Origin: CAINVV01 sp031432175
GTDB lineage: Bacteria; Bacteroidota; Bacteroidia; Bacteroidales; Prolixibacteraceae
Direction: 5' to 3'
Assembly (NCBI GenBank): GCA_964358545.1
Contig: CAYHQN010000004.1
Location: forward strand, 1 to 64,000
DNA: 64,000 nucleotides
The translations under genes were made by a program, and so were the position numbers. Below the pieces are notes generated by a model. The model had not been told where the DNA came from. It saw only the letters and a program-made list of their open reading frames with translations, and did no database searches. Each line of letters begins with the position of its first letter. Position 1 is the first letter of the stretch. This document shows, piece after piece, positions 1 to 9,155 of this stretch.

Positions 1-1128
1 CATATAACAAAATAAACCGTCTCTTTTTTCAATTTGGTAAAGTAGAATTAGGGACTCTTCAATCTTATCTGTGGGAACAATGGTTTCGTTAATGTTTTTC
101 CCCTGAATTTCGTCGGTAGTAAATTGAAAAATGGTTTCAAACGATTTATTAATGGCAAGCACCTTTTGATCCTCATCGAGCATCACTATCCCAATCGGGC
201 TGTTCTCAAAAAGTTGCTGAAACTTGATTTTCTGAATTTCTATCTCGCGTTCGGCCTTTTCGGTGCTTCGAAAAATGTTTCTGGTCAAACGCACCACCAC
301 TAAAGTAGTCAGTATGCTGAAAATAATGGTCAATAAGGACAAAAGAAGGGCAGGATTGATACGCAAATCATCAGAAATATAAATGTCTAACAAATCTTCT
401 AGAATAATCGCCGAAAGTACCACAGGAAGAATAGCACGCAGCACCCGGGCGTTTGCAGAATTTCCAATGAACTGCCGCAGAAAAATCCCTTTTGGACCTG
501 CCATGGCAATCAACGCAAGACCCAGTAAAAGAAAAGCAATGGAAGTGGGTAGAGACAATGGGATAATGTGACCACCATATAGAAATGGCGTTCCAAACAA
601 ATAACCCAGTACCGCAATAAAGCCAGCAAATGCCACAACCAGTCCTAACGAACTTATTAGGTTTGGCAGATTTTTTCGGCCGGCAAAAAGAATATTTATA
701 ACAAAGGCCATACCGCAAAAGAAAAACAGTAGGCCCGAATAGGGCGACATGTGGTTAATCGGAAAATTGCTTATGGTAAAAGTAACCGGAAACAGACGGT
801 CTTCGAGGAAATTAACATTGTTCCAGAAAAAACCCAGAAATGTTATGAATCCATAGAGCGAAAAGAAAATGCTCACTGCAATCGTGTACCATTTATATCG
901 CACTTTAACGGGATTATAAGCACCAGAAATCAAAATGATGCCAAAAGCCATAGTTGATATGGCAGTGGCCGGGGCCATGGGAATATAATCACTTCTGAAA
1001 CTGGAAAGAAGATAGATTCCCGAAATCCAGCCTACAAATGCCAATACACCTAAAAAAAGCAAGACCCAGCCATTCAACGATAAAACCTTCGAATAATCGT
1101 GTTCCTGATTAGTCTTAAAATTATTCAT
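1..1128 (-). CDS. Membrane PAS-domain sensor protein, 3' end cut by window edge
   Basis: An open frame runs from an ATG at 1128 to the window edge with no stop (376 codons). The N-terminal ~300 residues hold about seven hydrophobic segments, for example around residues 20-40, 80-100, 125-145, 155-175, 180-200 and 255-275. They are followed by a charged linker and, from about residue 305, a PAS-like domain (FENSPIGIVMLDEDQK, then INKSFETIFQFT). This is the layout of a membrane sensor whose output domain (kinase or cyclase) lies outside the window. The ligand is unknown. The gene is monocistronic as far as can be seen and lies head to tail with valS upstream. The sensor call is fairly firm; the output type cannot be determined. 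Confidence 0.75.
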   Translation of the reverse strand, partial: MNNFKTNQEHDYSKVLSLNGWVLLFLGVLAFVGWISGIYLLSSFRSDYIPMAPATAISTMAFGIILISGAYNPVKVRYKWYTIAVSIFFSLYGFITFLGFFWNNVNFLEDRLFPVTFTISNFPINHMSPYSGLLFFFCGMAFVINILFAGRKNLPNLISSLGLVVAFAGFIAVLGYLFGTPFLYGGHIIPLSLPTSIAFLLLGLALIAMAGPKGIFLRQFIGNSANARVLRAILPVVLSAIILEDLLDIYISDDLRINPALLLSLLTIIFSILTTLVVVRLTRNIFRSTEKAEREIEIQKIKFQQLFENSPIGIVMLDEDQKVLAINKSFETIFQFTTDEIQGKNINETIVPTDKIEESLILLYQIEKRDGLFCYM

Positions 1129-1345
1129 AAAATAATTTAGCTAAAATGTTGGCCTTATAAAAAGCCCCTGGCACATTTCCAAGTAGCGTTTATTTACAGA
1201 CCTTGATTGTTTCCTATTCCAAAAGGAGGTATTCAAATATCATTAGGAATATTGTATGGGTATATTCCTGTGATTACCTATGTTTAAGTATCATTTGTTA
1301 AGTTGTTGGAATTCCCAACTTAGTTATTTCCCAAAGTTATTTATT

Positions 1346-3979
1346 TTATTGAAGCAACAAAAGCCTCTCTTCCAATATTTTAATTTTTTCTTCAGCATCC
1401 GCTTGCTTCTTCCTTTCAACCTCAACAACTTTGGCAGGAGCGCTGCCAACAAACTTTTCGTTGCTCAGTTTCCTCACCACGGCCTCGAGGAATCCTTTGA
1501 TGTAGGCCAGTTCTTCGTTGATTTTGGCCACCTCAGCCTCCAGGTCGACATTTCCGGCAAAAGGAATATAATAGGCCGAAGCTTTCACCATAAATGTTGC
1601 TGCACCTGTAATCTCTTCCGAACAAGTTTCCAGCTTTGCTACATTTCCCAACTTGGAAACCACTTCGTTGAATTGTGGAATATATCCCTTTTCTCCAGGG
1701 ATGATGAAGAGTTCAATCTCCTCTCTGGTTGGAATATTTTTTTCCTTACGGATACTTCTAATTCCGGAAATCACCTCTTTGGCCAACTCAAACCTTTCAG
1801 TAAGTTCTTCATTTTTTGCCGAAGCCCTTGGCCAGGAAGCCATCATGATCGACTCGCCTGCTTTGCGGTCGCCGATCAACTGCCAGATCTCTTCACTGAT
1901 AAACGGCATAAACGGATGCAACAGCCTAAGTAGCTCCTCCAGCAATTCAATTACCTGCATATAAGTTTCTGAATCAATCGGTTGCTGATAGGCCGGTTTG
2001 ATAATTTCCAGCAACCATCCCGAAAATTCGTCGCGAATGGTGGCATGAATGGTCAGCAGTGCATCATTCAGCCTGTATTTATTGAAATGATCGTCCATCG
2101 TTAAGATCGCCTCGTCCAGCTTGGCCCTGAACCATTCAATCCCTAACCGGGAATGTTCGGGCTGGGGAATGGTAGCATCTATTTCCCAGCCGTTGATCAA
2201 CCGGAAGGAGTTCCACACCTTGGTCAGGAAGCCTCTTCCCTGATCGGTCAGTGACTCATCAAAAAGGATATCATTCCCGGCAGGAGAACAGAGCAACATA
2301 CCAACCCTCACACCATCCGCTCCATATTTGGCAATCAGATCGAGCGGATCGGGGGAATTGCCGAGGGATTTGGACATCTTCCTGCGCAGTTTATCACGCA
2401 CAATTCCAGTAAAATATACATTCTTAAACGGAAGGGTTCCTTTGTACTCATAACCGGCAATTACCATCCTGGCGACCCAGAAGAAGATAATTTCGGGAGC
2501 CGTTACCAGATCGTTGGTAGGATAGTAATAATCCAGATCGCGGGTATCTGTCGGATCTTCCTTCTCAAATACTGACATCGGCCAAAGCCAGGAGGAGGCC
2601 CAGGTGTCGAGCACATCTTCATCCTGGTGAAGCGCATTCAGTGCTAACGCAGGATTTCCCGTTTTAATTCTTGCCAGCTCCAATGCCTTCTCCTCAGTTT
2701 CGGCTACCACGAAAGAGCCGTCCGGCAGGTAATAGACCGGAATACGGTGCCCCCACCAGAGCTGACGGGAGATACACCAGTCTTTGATGTTTTCCATCCA
2801 GTGGCGGTAAAGATTCTTAAATTTGGAAGGATAGAACCTTATGGCGTCGCTTTCAACTGCTTCGAGGGCGGGTTTGGCCAGATCGCCCATCTTTAAAAAC
2901 CACTGAGCTGAAAGTTTCGGCTCAATCGGAACGTGGGTCCTTTCAGAATAGCCAACTTTGTTGATGTAATCCTCAATTTTCACCAGATTTCCTGCAGCTT
3001 CCAGCATTGGTACAATCTGTCTACGGGCTTCGAAACGATCAACGCCAACCAGTATTTGCGCTTTTTCACTCAAAGTACCATCATCGTTGAAGGTATCGAT
3101 CACCTCCAGATGATGACGGATGCCAATCTCATAGTCGTTGGCATCGTGGGCCGGTGTGATTTTCAGACATCCTGTACCAAAATCCATCTCAACATATTCA
3201 TCCTGAATAACAGGTACGCTGCGGTTGACCAAAGGCACTAATACCCTTTTCCCTACCAAATGTGTGAAACGCTCATCGGCAGGGTTTACACAAACCGCCG
3301 TATCTCCCAGTATGGTTTCCGGCCGGGTGGTAGCAACAGTAATATATTGATCGGTCGTTCCTTCAACCTGATAACGTACGTAATACAATTTGGACTGCTC
3401 TTCGCGGTGGATGACCTCCTCATCCGAAAGCGCTGTTTTTGCAGCAGGGTCCCAGTTCACCATACGCACACCCCGGTATACATATCCTTTGTTGTAAAGA
3501 TCTACGAAGGTGCGGATGACGGAAGCCGAACGGATCTTATCCATGGTGAATGCCGTACGTTCCCAATCGCAGGAAGCGCCCAGTTTCTTCAATTGTTCCA
3601 GGATGATCCCACCATGTTTGTGGGTCCACTCCCAGGCATGCTCCAGAAACTGATCCCGGGTAAGGCTATCCTTTTTAATCCCCTCTTTCAAAAGCTTATC
3701 GACCACTTTAGCCTCTGTAGCTATGGAGGCATGGTCGGTGCCAGGTACCCAGCAACCATTTTTTCCAAGCATCCTTGCACGGCGAACCAGCACATCCTGG
3801 ATGGTATTGTTGAGCATGTGTCCCATGTGCAGCATCCCCGTCACATTGGGTGGCGGGATCACGATGGTATAAGGTTCGCGCTCATCCGGCTCCGAGTGAA
3901 AGAAATTTTGCTCCATCCAGTAGCTGTACCATTTGTCTTCGATGGTGGTTGGGTCGTATTTGTTGGGAATTTCCTTCAT
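1346..3979 (-). CDS. valS: Valine--tRNA ligase
   Basis: Class Ia aminoacyl-tRNA synthetase that charges tRNA-Val in the cytoplasm; 877 residues, the usual bacterial length. The ATP-binding HIGH-type motif is HMGH at residues 51-54, inside PPPNVTGMLHMGH, and the KMSKS loop is near residue 534. The editing domain lies between them. The C-terminal ~60 residues form the charged coiled coil typical of ValRS, ending in a Glu/Lys/Leu-rich segment. The ATG at 3979 begins the family-typical KYDPTTIEDKWY segment, so the start is secure. No neighbour shares its function. Confidence 0.98.
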   Translation of the reverse strand: MKEIPNKYDPTTIEDKWYSYWMEQNFFHSEPDEREPYTIVIPPPNVTGMLHMGHMLNNTIQDVLVRRARMLGKNGCWVPGTDHASIATEAKVVDKLLKEGIKKDSLTRDQFLEHAWEWTHKHGGIILEQLKKLGASCDWERTAFTMDKIRSASVIRTFVDLYNKGYVYRGVRMVNWDPAAKTALSDEEVIHREEQSKLYYVRYQVEGTTDQYITVATTRPETILGDTAVCVNPADERFTHLVGKRVLVPLVNRSVPVIQDEYVEMDFGTGCLKITPAHDANDYEIGIRHHLEVIDTFNDDGTLSEKAQILVGVDRFEARRQIVPMLEAAGNLVKIEDYINKVGYSERTHVPIEPKLSAQWFLKMGDLAKPALEAVESDAIRFYPSKFKNLYRHWMENIKDWCISRQLWWGHRIPVYYLPDGSFVVAETEEKALELARIKTGNPALALNALHQDEDVLDTWASSWLWPMSVFEKEDPTDTRDLDYYYPTNDLVTAPEIIFFWVARMVIAGYEYKGTLPFKNVYFTGIVRDKLRRKMSKSLGNSPDPLDLIAKYGADGVRVGMLLCSPAGNDILFDESLTDQGRGFLTKVWNSFRLINGWEIDATIPQPEHSRLGIEWFRAKLDEAILTMDDHFNKYRLNDALLTIHATIRDEFSGWLLEIIKPAYQQPIDSETYMQVIELLEELLRLLHPFMPFISEEIWQLIGDRKAGESIMMASWPRASAKNEELTERFELAKEVISGIRSIRKEKNIPTREEIELFIIPGEKGYIPQFNEVVSKLGNVAKLETCSEEITGAATFMVKASAYYIPFAGNVDLEAEVAKINEELAYIKGFLEAVVRKLSNEKFVGSAPAKVVEVERKKQADAEEKIKILEERLLLLQ

Positions 3980-4111
3980 TATTTCAACGAATTATACTTT
4001 AAAATCAATTTTTGGAAGATGCATCACTCCCTAATCTTTTACAAGTTGACAAAAATAGGAAAAACGAGCAAATAAGAAAGGAAAGAGTCGATCATTCTCA
4101 ATTCTAATTTC

Positions 4112-4170
4112 GGCTAAAGCCCTATTCCATTTACATTCTATGCCCGTCAGCTAAAGCAGACGGCAATGAA
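4112..4170 (+). repeat. REP-like two-hairpin module, copy 1
   Basis: A short hairpin GGCTAAAGCC (4112-4121), a 22-nt spacer and a larger imperfect palindrome (4144-4163; stem CCGTC/GACGG, an A-A mismatch, then GC/GC, loop TAAA) end in CAATGAA. The same module recurs inverted at 4308-4366 and direct at 4842-4900, flanking the transposase gene. This is the architecture of REP sequences mobilised by RAYT transposases. The intergenic interval 3980-4384 otherwise holds nothing recognisable. Confidence 0.75.
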
Positions 4171-4307
4171 AAAACCCCGGATATTAGTAAGCGATTCGTG
4201 TTCTCCACTCTTTCCATAGTATTTTGCTATGCAGAAAATCGTTTTTCTTCATGAAATACCGTAAATTGTAATGAAAAGATCAAATTCATATATAAGCATT
4301 TCTCTTT

Positions 4308-4366
4308 CATTGCCGTCTGCTTTAGCTGACGGATAAGATGATTAAAAATAAAAAACGGCTTTAGCC
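4308..4366 (-). repeat. REP-like two-hairpin module, copy 2 (inverted)
   Basis: Reverse-complement copy of the module at 4112-4170. The large palindrome is at 4313-4332 and the small one (GGCTTTAGCC) at 4357-4366, with a 24-nt spacer. It ends 18 nt before the transposase start codon. Copies 1 and 2 face each other, as in the paired BIME arrangement of known REP elements. Confidence 0.75.
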
Positions 4367-4384
4367 AAATATAAAAAATGAACT

Positions 4385-4822
4385 ATGTCATACGTTAAGA
4401 TATGGGTACATCTGGTTTTTGCAACCAAACTTAGGGAGCACTTGTTTTCCAAAGAAATAAGCCTTGCAATTCATGAACACATAATGTCAAACTGTAAAAA
4501 GAAAGAGATCTTTTTGCAAGCAATAAATGGTTCCGTGGAACATGTTCATAGCTTAATCTCACTAGGAAAAGATCAATCTATTGCGCAAGTAGTTCAACTT
4601 ATTAAAGGGGAATCATCTTTTTGGATTAATCAAAATCATGTGCTGCACAATAAATTCTCCTGGCAGGATGACTATTTTGCAGTGTCGGTGAGTGAATCAC
4701 ATCTGGAAAATGTAGTTAAATACATCAAAAATCAGGAAGAACATCATAGAATTAAGTCTTTTTCGGAAGAAGTTGATGAATTTATCTCAAAGTATGGCTT
4801 CAAACTTATCAAAGACGAGTAA
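4385..4822 (+). CDS. IS200-like Y1 transposase, RAYT type
   Basis: 145 residues, the normal size of an IS200/IS605 TnpA single-strand transposase. The HUH metal-binding motif is HVH in VEHVHSLISL (about residues 53-55). The catalytic tyrosine is in VVKYIKNQEEHH near residue 117, and the C-terminus (FISKYGFKL) is family-typical. It would nick and join single-stranded DNA at hairpin ends. No TnpB partner is present. REP-like modules flank it on both sides (4112-4170, 4308-4366, 4842-4900), so a REP-associated tyrosine transposase is more likely than a complete IS200. The frame is intact and the motif residues are present, so it may be active. An upstream ATG at 4378 is out of frame. Confidence 0.88.
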   Translation: MSYVKIWVHLVFATKLREHLFSKEISLAIHEHIMSNCKKKEIFLQAINGSVEHVHSLISLGKDQSIAQVVQLIKGESSFWINQNHVLHNKFSWQDDYFAVSVSESHLENVVKYIKNQEEHHRIKSFSEEVDEFISKYGFKLIKDE

Positions 4823-4841
4823 AATCTTTTATCCAAATTTT

Positions 4842-4900
4842 GGCCAAAGCCGATTTCAATTACAATTCAATATCCGTCAGCTGAAGCAGACGGCAATGAA
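4842..4900 (+). repeat. REP-like two-hairpin module, copy 3
   Basis: Direct-orientation copy downstream of the transposase: small palindrome GGCCAAAGCC (4842-4851), 22-nt spacer as in copy 1, large palindrome at 4874-4893 (loop TGAA instead of TAAA), then CAATGAA. It starts 19 nt after the transposase stop and ends just before the trpS stop codon. Confidence 0.75.
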
Positions 4901-4913
4901 GAGTCTGTGACAT

Positions 4914-5909
4914 CTAATAGAATTTCTTCACCCCAATCACTTCTCTCACTTCCAGCAGGGTTTTGGAGGCAGAAGCCCGGGCCTTTTCGGCGCCAAGCCT
5001 GGCTACTTTTGAGAGATATTGATCATCTGCCAGCAACATCTCAATCTTTTCACGGATAGGAGCGGTGAAATTGATGATATCTTCGGCCAGCTGCTTCTTC
5101 AGATCCCCATAGCGGATCGAACAATTGTTGTATTGAAGATCGAAATGTGCCACCACATCGGGTTTAGAGACGACATCCAGCAAGGTAAAAAGATTCTGAA
5201 TCACCTCGGGCTTTTGCTGGTTGGGCTTTGTCGGACCGCTGTCGGTTACTGCCTTCATCACTTTTTTTCGGATTTTCTGAGGTGAATCGGCCAAAGAAAC
5301 GGCATTTCCCTCCGATTTACCCATCTTTCCCGAGCCATCCAATCCGGGGATCTTCACCATATCCTGTCCTTCAAAAATATAAGGCTTGGGTATCGGAAAG
5401 AGATCGACATTGTACATACGGTTGAAACGTCGGGCAAAGGTGCGGGCCATCTCCAGGTTTTGCTCCTGGTCCTTCCCCACCGGCACCAAATGGGCCTTGT
5501 GGATGATGATATCCGCAGCCATCAAAACGGGATAGGTCAGCAAACCTGCATTGACATTGTCGGGCTGCTGCCGTGCCTTGTCCTTGAATGAAGTGGTACG
5601 CTCAAGCTCTCCAAGATAAGCATTCATGTTCATCAACAGATAAAGCTCGGAAACCTCCGGCACATCACTCTGAATAAATACAGTAGCTTTCTCAGGATCA
5701 ATACCGCAAGCCAGGTATTCGGCAAGTACCTGTTTCACATTTCCGAAAAGGTGGTGGGGAACTGGATGGGTGGTCAAAGAATGAAGATCGGCAATAAAAA
5801 AGTAGGTATCGTAATGGTGCTGCATCTCGATGAAATTCTTTACCGCTCCGAAGTAGTTTCCTAGGTGCAGGTTTCCGGTCGATCTTATTCCGCTGACAAC
5901 TGTTGGCAT
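4914..5909 (-). CDS. trpS: Tryptophan--tRNA ligase
   Basis: Class Ic aminoacyl-tRNA synthetase, 331 residues as usual. The HIGH-type signature is HLGN (residues 15-18, in STGNLHLGNYFGAV). The KMSKS-type loop near residue 196 reads KMGKS in GLDGSGKMGKSEGN, a variant common in this enzyme. The PVGKDQEQNLEMAR segment of the active site is also present. It acts alone in the cytoplasm. It is co-directional with the exonuclease gene upstream (42-nt gap). Confidence 0.98.
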   Translation of the reverse strand: MPTVVSGIRSTGNLHLGNYFGAVKNFIEMQHHYDTYFFIADLHSLTTHPVPHHLFGNVKQVLAEYLACGIDPEKATVFIQSDVPEVSELYLLMNMNAYLGELERTTSFKDKARQQPDNVNAGLLTYPVLMAADIIIHKAHLVPVGKDQEQNLEMARTFARRFNRMYNVDLFPIPKPYIFEGQDMVKIPGLDGSGKMGKSEGNAVSLADSPQKIRKKVMKAVTDSGPTKPNQQKPEVIQNLFTLLDVVSKPDVVAHFDLQYNNCSIRYGDLKKQLAEDIINFTAPIREKIEMLLADDQYLSKVARLGAEKARASASKTLLEVREVIGVKKFY

Positions 5910-5951
5910 GACTGAAAGTTATTTTTCCGGCACAAAAATAGCAAAACTCAT

Positions 5952-6677
5952 CTACTGCACAATCTCAAAATTATCCGGTTCAATCAGCGGTTCGCCCTTC
6001 AACCGGAGGATAATCTGCGCAACAGCAAGGGTATCCTTTTCACAGTAACGGGCAATTCGTTCCAGATCGCCCTCTTTGTAATACACTGTGGCTACCTGAC
6101 TGCCATCGATGTCATCCTTGGGGGTTGGCACATTAAAAATGGTACAGAGAAGATCGAGGGAGGTATAGTGCTTGAAATCGCCAAACTTCCACAGTTGCAT
6201 GGTATCCATCAGGTAATCCCTCACCTCCCAGGGTTTTGCCCCTGCAATGTCAAGAATGGAAGGCAACTTCAATCCATTGATCAGCACACGTCTGGCGATG
6301 TAGGGAAAATCGAACTCCTGTCCGTTGTGGGCGCACAAACGATGGACCGGATTGGCCATAAATTTATCGAGCATAGCTAAAAAATCTGTGAGCAGAGTGG
6401 CTTCGTCAGTGCCATAAAATGATTTCACCCGGTAAACTCTTTTGTTTCCTCTCCGGTAAATTGTGCCGCATGAGATACAAACGATTTTTCCAAATTCCGC
6501 ATAAATTCCTGCCCGTTCAAAAAGCTTTTCGGCCGACTCTCCCTCTTTGGCCAATGCCTCAGACTTACGAATCCATAGCTTTTGAAGCTTTTCAGGGAAA
6601 TCTTCCAGCTTCTCTACCTGCGGAACCGTCTCAATATCCAGGTAAAGAACATGTTCAGGTTGTAATTTATCAAGCAT
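5952..6677 (-). CDS. PolB-like 3'-5' exonuclease
   Basis: 241-residue RNase-H-fold exonuclease of the DEDDy group, related to the proofreading domain of family-B polymerases but without a polymerase. The three Exo motifs are visible: LYLDIETVPQ (Exo I, DxE, about residues 13-17), CAHNGQEFDFPYIARR (Exo II) and RYCEKDTLAVAQI (Exo III, YxxxD). It is expected to trim DNA 3' ends with two metal ions; its cellular role is not defined. It follows udk on the same strand, separated by a 20-bp foldback. Confidence 0.85.
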   Translation of the reverse strand: MLDKLQPEHVLYLDIETVPQVEKLEDFPEKLQKLWIRKSEALAKEGESAEKLFERAGIYAEFGKIVCISCGTIYRRGNKRVYRVKSFYGTDEATLLTDFLAMLDKFMANPVHRLCAHNGQEFDFPYIARRVLINGLKLPSILDIAGAKPWEVRDYLMDTMQLWKFGDFKHYTSLDLLCTIFNVPTPKDDIDGSQVATVYYKEGDLERIARYCEKDTLAVAQIILRLKGEPLIEPDNFEIVQ

Positions 6678-6698
6678 AACAGAAAAATTAAAGATTAC

Positions 6699-6751
6699 AA
6701 ATTACAGATTAAAAATTAGAATGAATATCCTTAATTTTTAATCTGTAATTT
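6699..6751. repeat. AT-rich foldback between udk and the exonuclease gene
   Basis: A perfect 20-bp inverted repeat (6699-6718 with 6732-6751) has a 13-nt loop and extends outward imperfectly (ATTACAAATT with AATTTGTAAT). The arms are built from the repeating word ATTAC/AAATTA. It lies downstream of udk and could act as a transcript end, although no separate T-run follows. It is one of the word-type intergenic repeats of this window. Confidence 0.7.
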
Positions 6752-6766
6752 TTAATTTGTAATTAT

Positions 6767-7390
6767 TTATGTGTGGTCGTTCAGATGTTTTTCAATGTAC
6801 TGCGTAATGATATTGATGGCTACCTTGTTGTTTCCACCTTCCGGAACGATGATATCCGCATACCTTTTGGTTGGCTCAATAAACTGCAGGTGACTCGGGC
6901 GTACGGTATCTTCATACCGCTGTAACACCGTTTGGACATCCCTTCCCCTTTCTACCATATCACGATGAATGACACGGGATAAACGTACATCCGCCTCACA
7001 ATCAACAAAGATTTTGATATCCATCAACTTACGAAGCTCTTTAGGCCAAAGAATGAGAATTCCCTCCACAATAATGGCCTTTTGTGGAATAATGGTAGTT
7101 GTTTCGGCAGCCCTGGTGCAAGTGAGATAGGAATAGATGGGTTGTTCTACCTTTTCTCCGCGTTTCAATTTGCGGATATTCTCAGCCAAAAGTTCAAACT
7201 CCAGTGCATCAGGATGATCAAAATTTATCTTTTGACGCTCCTCCAAAGGCAGATCACTGTTATCACGGTAGTAGGCATCCTGCGACAGGATAGTCACATC
7301 CTTTTCGGCCAACCGTTCTATAATTTTATTGACTACCGTCGTTTTGCCGGATCCAGTTCCTCCGGCGATTCCAATGATCAGCATGCTCAT
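6767..7390 (-). CDS. udk: Uridine/cytidine kinase
   Basis: 207 residues, phosphorylates uridine and cytidine in pyrimidine salvage. The Walker A loop is GGTGSGKT at residues 10-17. The LSQDAYYRD substrate segment, the NFDHPDALEFELL segment and the late RDMVERGRDVQTVLQRY region match the PRK/uridine-kinase family. Two in-frame ATGs (7390 and 7384) are possible starts; I kept the longer. Downstream on the same strand are the exonuclease gene and trpS. Confidence 0.95.
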   Translation of the reverse strand: MSMLIIGIAGGTGSGKTTVVNKIIERLAEKDVTILSQDAYYRDNSDLPLEERQKINFDHPDALEFELLAENIRKLKRGEKVEQPIYSYLTCTRAAETTTIIPQKAIIVEGILILWPKELRKLMDIKIFVDCEADVRLSRVIHRDMVERGRDVQTVLQRYEDTVRPSHLQFIEPTKRYADIIVPEGGNNKVAINIITQYIEKHLNDHT

Positions 7391-7523
7391 ACGCCAAATT
7401 CTTTTAAGCTTTATTACAAAGATAGGTTAAATTTCGGCCAACCAGAATTTTTGATCTTCCTGAAGATAGGGCATAATGCATAATATCTGTTATTTTTGCA
7501 CTCTGAACTAAATACAATACAAC

Positions 7524-7826
7524 ATGTTTAACCATATAGTCCTCTTCAAACTCAAAGACTTCCAGAATGATCAGATCAAATCTGATATCCGCGACCAGAT
7601 AAAAAATGCACTCCTCGGACTTAGAGATAAAATTACCGAACTAAAATACCTTGAAGTCGGCAATAACTTTGAATTGAATTCCACCTCTTTCGATATCAGT
7701 CTGGTTACCCGTTTCGACTCTTTTGAAAGTTTTGTAGTCTACCGTGACCATCCGGAACACCTGAAGGCGGTAAGATTGGTGCGCGCTAATACTGTTGACA
7801 GGGCGGTAGTGGATTATTGTGATTGA
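7524..7826 (+). CDS. Dabb-domain (stress-response alpha/beta barrel) protein
   Basis: 100-residue single-domain protein starting MFNHIVLFKLKDF, the hallmark of the Dabb ferredoxin-like fold, with FDSFESFVVYRDHPEH in the second half. Such proteins dimerise, but their biochemical role in bacteria is mostly unknown. A TATTTTTG box at 7491-7498 fits the Bacteroidota -7 consensus, though no clear -33 box is seen. The stop codon lies at the edge of a GACGG/GACTGGG word repeat. Confidence 0.85.
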   Translation: MFNHIVLFKLKDFQNDQIKSDIRDQIKNALLGLRDKITELKYLEVGNNFELNSTSFDISLVTRFDSFESFVVYRDHPEHLKAVRLVRANTVDRAVVDYCD

Positions 7827-7970
7827 CGGAGAAAGAGGGAAAGACGGAGGGACTGGGACGACTGGGACGACTGGGACGACGGAGATGACGGAAAGGCGGG
7901 GACGGTGTGGAGACTGATGGTACCACAAGTACTTTAGTCACTTTAGTTCACTCTAGTTACTCTAGGCACT
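7825..7970. repeat. Word repeats: GACTGGGACGA family, then CTTTAGTCA-type words
   Basis: From the Dabb stop codon, the word GACGGAG/GACTGGGACGA is repeated with small changes to about 7905. Around 7932-7970 a second, different word set follows (CTTTAGTCA, CTTTAGTTCA, CTCTAGTTA, CTCTAGGCA). Neither is a strict tandem repeat. The first vocabulary also occurs, inverted, at 12683-12735 and 27200-27345. Confidence 0.75.
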
Positions 7971-7997
7971 TGATGACAAAACATAATATATCGACCA

Positions 7998-8981
7998 ATG
8001 AAAAACCTTTATCCGCTGAAATTCAGGCCCATCTACAAGGAGCGTATTTGGGGAGGAGATAAACTGCCTGCACTGCTCAATAAAAATTACAGCATTGCCC
8101 ATTGCGGTGAATCCTGGGAAATATCAGGGGTTCAGGATGACATATCGGTTGTTTCGGATGGATTTCTGAAAGGGAACAGTCTGGAGGAGTTGATCGAAGT
8201 TTACATGGGAGAGCTGGTCGGAGAAAAAATTTACGATCAGTTTGGAACAGAATTTCCCCTCCTGATAAAATACATCGATGCCAACGACCGTCTCTCCATC
8301 CAGGTGCATCCCGACGATGAACTGTCGAAAGAACGCCATGGCGCTTTTGGCAAAACGGAGATGTGGTATGTTGTGCAGGCAGACGATGGGTCTGAACTTA
8401 TCTCCGGTTTCAACCGGACCATCGACAGGGATAGTTACCTGATCGCCCTTCAGAATAATAAACTGGAAAATCTGTTGCAGTTCGATCCGGTCAAGGCCGG
8501 TGATGTCTTTTTCATCCCGGCAGGCCGGGTCCATGGCATTGGGAAAGGTATTGTCGTAGCCGAGATACAGCAGACATCAGACGTCACCTACCGGATATTT
8601 GATTTTAACAGGGTGGATGACAAGGGAAATCCGCGTGAACTGCATACTGAACTGGCCCTTGATGCCATCAATTTTAAGCACCACGAAATTAGTTATGCCG
8701 CTTATCAACCCAAACTGAATGAACCGGTAGAATTGGTAAAATGCGTCTATTTTACCACCAATCTACTGCAGTTGACCGGAGAAATTGAAAGGGATTTCAG
8801 CAAAACAGACTCGTTTGTAATCTACCTCTGCTTCGAAGGATCATACACCATCCAGTGGGAATCCGAAACGGTAATTGTTTACAAAGGGGAAACCCTGCTG
8901 GTCCCGGCCTCCATCGAAAATTTTATTTTAAAGCCGGTTGACGGAGCCGAAACAAAACTGCTCGAAGTCTATGTAGAATAG
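7998..8981 (+). CDS. manA: Mannose-6-phosphate isomerase, class I
   Basis: 327-residue cupin enzyme interconverting mannose-6-phosphate and fructose-6-phosphate, a zinc enzyme of the short class I form found in Bacteroidota and Firmicutes. The metal-binding QVHPDD motif lies near residue 99, preceded by FPLLIKYIDANDRLSI. The PAGRVHGIGKGIVVAEIQQTSDVTYR segment (about residues 173-198, quoted by position only beyond its first part PAGRVHGIG) carries the later ligands. The gene stands alone between two word-repeat intervals. Confidence 0.95.
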   Translation: MKNLYPLKFRPIYKERIWGGDKLPALLNKNYSIAHCGESWEISGVQDDISVVSDGFLKGNSLEELIEVYMGELVGEKIYDQFGTEFPLLIKYIDANDRLSIQVHPDDELSKERHGAFGKTEMWYVVQADDGSELISGFNRTIDRDSYLIALQNNKLENLLQFDPVKAGDVFFIPAGRVHGIGKGIVVAEIQQTSDVTYRIFDFNRVDDKGNPRELHTELALDAINFKHHEISYAAYQPKLNEPVELVKCVYFTTNLLQLTGEIERDFSKTDSFVIYLCFEGSYTIQWESETVIVYKGETLLVPASIENFILKPVDGAETKLLEVYVE

Positions 8982-9152
8982 GTTAGGAGTTATAAGTTAT
9001 AAGTTATAATCCTGTATATCAGAATTTAATACAACCCGTAACTCATCTATCATAACTTATCACTAATAACTCATATCTCATAACTCATATCTCATAACTC
9101 ATCACTTATAACTCATCACTCATAACTCATCACTCATAACTTATAACTTCTT
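8982..9152. repeat. Word repeat: GTTATGAG/CTCATAAC family
   Basis: The interval between manA and engB is almost entirely variants of ATAACTCAT, CACTCATAACT and ATATCTCATAACT. It opens with the complementary words GAGTTATAAGTTAT just after the manA stop (8987-9008), so the ends can pair. The same vocabulary recurs at 30335-30384, 33811-33884 and 35217-35280. Confidence 0.85.
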
Positions 9153-9155
9153 ATC

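Noticed and set aside
1280..1933. 217-residue open frame opposite the 3' part of valS
   Set aside because: It is antisense to conserved valS coding sequence, with Phe/Leu/Ser-rich composition and no domain.
3260..4075. 271-residue open frame opposite the 5' part of valS
   Set aside because: Antisense shadow of valS reading past its start; no recognisable motif or ribosome site.
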